Source: Prevotella sp. UBA6429 (GTDB taxonomy: Bacteria > Bacteroidota > Bacteroidia > Bacteroidales > Bacteroidaceae). Taken from it: DNA of 17,965 nucleotides. Of the stretch, positions 15,488-17,965 are shown in pieces (the stretch's first letter is position 1; each line of letters begins with the position of its first letter). Location of the stretch: contig DJOV01000119.1 of the NCBI GenBank assembly GCA_002437285.1, positions 6,414 to 24,378 on the forward strand. The letters run 5' to 3'. The notes beneath the pieces were generated by a model, which saw only the letters and a list, made by a program, of their open reading frames with translations, was not told where the DNA came from and did no database searches. Made by a program: the position numbers and the translations under genes.

Positions 15488-17743
15488 ATGAACGTAATTA
15501 CAAAGACCGTTCAATTGCCAGATGGAAGGACCATCTCGATTGAGACCGGAAAGGTTGCCAAGCAAGCCGACGGATCGGTTGTTCTCCGCATGAACAACAC
15601 CGTGCTGCTCGCCACCGTCACGGCAGCCAAAGAAGCAGTTCCCGGCACCGATTTCATGCCGGTGACAGTAGACTACAGGGAAAAGTATTATGCCACAGGC
15701 CGTTTCCCTGGCGGCTTTACCAAGCGTGAGAGTAAAGCCAGCGACGAGGAAATCCTTGTTTCCCGTCTTGTAGACCGCGCCCTGCGCCCCTTGTTCCCCT
15801 CTGATTTCCACTGTGAGGTCTTCGTGCAGATCTGGTTGCTCTCGAGCGACGGCAAGGATCAGCCCGATGCGCTCGCTGGCTTTGCGGCTTCCGCTGCCAT
15901 GGCCTGCTCCACCATACCTTTTGAGCACACCATCTCCGAGTGTCGTGTGGCACGCATCAACGGCGAGTATGTCATTGACCCGACGTTCGAGCAGATGAAG
16001 GATGCCGACCTGGACATCATGGTCGGTTGCACCAAGGACAACCTGATGATGGTTGAGGGTGAGATGAGTGAGGTGTCAGAGCAAGACCTGATCGGCGCCC
16101 TGAAGGCAGCCCAGGAGGCTATCAAGCCGATGTGCGACCTGCAGGACGAGCTGGCCAAGGAGCTGGGCACCGATGTCAAGCGCGAGTACAACGACGAGAT
16201 CAACGATGAGGACCTGCGCAAGCAGATCCACGCTGAGCTCTACCAGCCCGCCTACGACATCATCCACCAGACGCTGCCGAAGCAGGAGCGCAACGACGCT
16301 TTCGACAAGACCATCGCCGACTTCCTTGAGAAGTATGACGCCGCCCACACCGACCTCTCCGAGGAAGAGCTCGAGGAGAAGCACGCCGAGGCCGGCCGCT
16401 ACTGGGGCGACACGATGCGCGACGCCATGCGCCGCTGCATCCTCGACGAGGGCTTGCGCATGGACGGTCGTAAGACCGACGAGGTGCGCCCCATCTGGTG
16501 CGAGGTGTCTCCGCTGCCCATGCCTCACGGATCAGCCATCTTCCAGCGTGGTGAGACCATGTCTCTCGCCACGGTGACGCTGGGCACCAAGCTCGACGAG
16601 AAGCTTGTCGACGGTGCCGTGACGCGCGCCTACCAGCGCTTCCTGCTCCACTACAACTTCCCTCCCTTCTCTACGGGTGAGGCCAAGAGCCAGCGTGGCC
16701 CGGGCCGCCGTGAGATCGGCCACGGCCATCTCGCATGGCGTGCGCTGAAGGGACAGATTCCTGAGAACTATCCCTACACGGTGCGTGTGGTGAGCGACAT
16801 CCTCGAGTCTAACGGCTCATCTTCGATGGCCAGCGTCTGTGGCGGCACACTCGCCCTGATGGACGCCGGTGTGCCCATCAAGAATCCTGTGGCCGGCATC
16901 GCCATGGGTCTCATCCACAACCCCGGTGAGGACAAGTTTGCCATCCTCTCTGATATCCTTGGTGACGAGGACCACCTCGGCGACATGGACTTCAAGACCA
17001 CGGGCACGAAGAACGGCCTCACCGCCACACAGATGGATATCAAGTGCGACGGCTTGTCGTTTGAGGTCATTGAGCGTGCGCTGATGCAGGCCAAGGCTGG
17101 CCGCGAGCACATCATGAACGAGATGATGAAGACCATCTCTGAGCCTCGCGCTGAGCTGAAGCCTCAGGTTCCCCGCATTGAGGCCTTCGACATCCCCAAG
17201 GAGTTCATCGGAGCCGTGATTGGCCCGGGCGGAAAGATCATCCAGCAGATGCAGGAAGACACTGGCTCGACCATCACCATCGATGAGGCCGACGGCGTAG
17301 GCCATGTGCAGGTGAGCGCACCCAACAAGGAGTCGATCGACGCTGCCATCCAGAAGATCCGCGCCATCGTGGCCATTCCCGAGGTGGGTGAGGTCTACGA
17401 CGGCATCGTCAAGAGCATCATGCCTTACGGTTGCTTTGTGGAGATCATGCCTGGCAAGGAAGGTCTGCTGCACATCTCTGAGATAGCCTGGAAGCGCCTC
17501 GAGACCGTTGAGGAGGCTGGCATCAAGGAGGGTGACCACATCCAGGTGAAGCTCCTCGAGATCGATCCGAAGACGGGTAAGTACAAGCTCTCTCACCGCG
17601 TGCTCGTGGAGAAGCCCGAGGGCTATGTAGAGCGTGAGCGCCGTCCCCGTGGCGACCGCCGTCCCCGTCGCGATGACCGTGGCGGACGTGAGCGTCAGCC
17701 TCGCCACAACAACCACCAGGAGAACAACGAGACTGCTGAGTAA
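15488..17743 (+). CDS. pnp: Polynucleotide phosphorylase
   Basis: A 751-residue PNPase, a 3'-to-5' phosphorolytic exoribonuclease that degrades RNA to nucleoside diphosphates and can run in reverse to add tails. The first RNase PH-like domain spans about 1-145, the all-helical linker about 150-320 and the second, catalytic RNase PH-like domain about 325-555. Phosphate-site residues are in SNGSSSMASVCG (441-452). The metal and catalytic residues Asp495, Asp501 and Lys503 lie in EDHLGDMDFK and align with E. coli Asp486, Asp492 and Lys494. The KH domain has the GxxG loop IGPGGK at 578-583, and the S1 domain covers about 633-704. The C terminus (about 715-751) is an Arg/Gly/Asp-rich disordered tail (RRPRGDRRPRRDDRGGRERQ), longer and more basic than a minimal PNPase and probably an RNA-binding extension. 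The gene stands alone, with its own promoter and terminator. Confidence 0.98.
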   Translation: MNVITKTVQLPDGRTISIETGKVAKQADGSVVLRMNNTVLLATVTAAKEAVPGTDFMPVTVDYREKYYATGRFPGGFTKRESKASDEEILVSRLVDRALRPLFPSDFHCEVFVQIWLLSSDGKDQPDALAGFAASAAMACSTIPFEHTISECRVARINGEYVIDPTFEQMKDADLDIMVGCTKDNLMMVEGEMSEVSEQDLIGALKAAQEAIKPMCDLQDELAKELGTDVKREYNDEINDEDLRKQIHAELYQPAYDIIHQTLPKQERNDAFDKTIADFLEKYDAAHTDLSEEELEEKHAEAGRYWGDTMRDAMRRCILDEGLRMDGRKTDEVRPIWCEVSPLPMPHGSAIFQRGETMSLATVTLGTKLDEKLVDGAVTRAYQRFLLHYNFPPFSTGEAKSQRGPGRREIGHGHLAWRALKGQIPENYPYTVRVVSDILESNGSSSMASVCGGTLALMDAGVPIKNPVAGIAMGLIHNPGEDKFAILSDILGDEDHLGDMDFKTTGTKNGLTATQMDIKCDGLSFEVIERALMQAKAGREHIMNEMMKTISEPRAELKPQVPRIEAFDIPKEFIGAVIGPGGKIIQQMQEDTGSTITIDEADGVGHVQVSAPNKESIDAAIQKIRAIVAIPEVGEVYDGIVKSIMPYGCFVEIMPGKEGLLHISEIAWKRLETVEEAGIKEGDHIQVKLLEIDPKTGKYKLSHRVLVEKPEGYVERERRPRGDRRPRRDDRGGRERQPRHNNHQENNETAE

Positions 17744-17796
17744 GCGCTCGTCTGGCGACGGGAGCCCCACCGGGGAGCCCATCGCATAAAGTCATC

Positions 17797-17836
17797 AAGC
17801 CTGGCCGCGCGTCTTGTGCGGCCAGGCTTTTGTTTT
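17797..17836 (+). terminator. Intrinsic terminator of pnp
   Basis: AAGCCTGGCCGC (17797-17808) and GCGGCCAGGCTT (17818-17829) form a perfect 12-base stem with a 9-base loop, followed by TTTGTTTT. It lies 53 bases after the pnp stop. Confidence 0.93.
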
Positions 17837-17965
17837 GGCATGTGTCCGCCCATCTTCGCGCCAAGCCATCGATGATGGATGGGAAAACCTGAAACTCAGA
17901 AGAAAGCGGACAATGTATATAAAAAAACAGCGATGATTTTCGACGAAGAAATATTTTGGCCGAAA

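Noticed and set aside
17751..17780. GGAGCCCC and GGGGAGCCC repeat after pnp
   Set aside because: Only a short direct repeat with a 4-base CCCC/GGGG pairing; the real terminator is the perfect hairpin at 17797-17829.
16817..17782. Open frame of 321 codons antisense to pnp
   Set aside because: Mirror of the pnp coding sequence with no family features; it also begins within the pnp 3' untranslated region.
17840..17965. Tail of the window checked for a promoter, RNA or gene start
   Set aside because: It is AT-rich with no exact TAnnTTTG box, no strong hairpin and no convincing start codon context.

Overview
The window looks like a chromosomal segment from a member of the Bacteroidota, most likely the Prevotellaceae. 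Upstream sequences carry Bacteroidota-type promoters (-33 TTTG or TTG and -7 TAnnTTTG), start codons lack clear Shine-Dalgarno sequences, and several protein architectures are typical of the group: a BACON-like domain on an M60 peptidase, the Prevotella-style C-terminal tail on a repeat protein, and a membrane/coiled-coil/LuxR-like regulator. Genes are GC-rich and intergenic gaps are AT-rich. The species cannot be named from this sequence.

Layout from left to right. At 1-40 a neighbouring minus-strand gene may begin. It is preceded by a membrane histidine kinase (minus strand) with no response regulator inside the window. Next come gltD and gltB (minus), a two-gene operon for NADPH-dependent glutamate synthase. 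It ends in an intrinsic terminator at 1325-1370 and is driven from a 310-base AT-rich region upstream of gltB. A second minus-strand operon runs from about 10130 down to 7872: a membrane-anchored coiled-coil protein with a LuxR-like helix-turn-helix, an NfeD protein, and an SPFH/stomatin protein, closed by a strong terminator at 7797-7850. The NfeD-SPFH pair is a classic membrane microdomain module; the regulator upstream of it is less expected.

An EamA/DMT transporter is transcribed divergently (plus strand) from this operon. Its -7 box sits so near the start codon that its mRNA may be almost leaderless. It converges on a secreted two-gene unit (minus strand): a leucine-rich-repeat protein followed 12 bases later by a multidomain M60 (mucin-type glycoprotein) metallopeptidase. 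That unit is divergent from pnp (polynucleotide phosphorylase, plus strand), and both have well-formed promoters in the shared 220-base gap. pnp ends in a textbook terminator at 17797-17836; the last 130 bases hold nothing I can identify.

Most of the window is housekeeping: nitrogen assimilation, RNA turnover, membrane organisation. The accessory-like part is the LRR/M60 pair, which suggests contact with host glycoproteins. I saw no insertion sequence, CRISPR array, tRNA, rRNA or phage signature, and no clearly new defence or mobile system.
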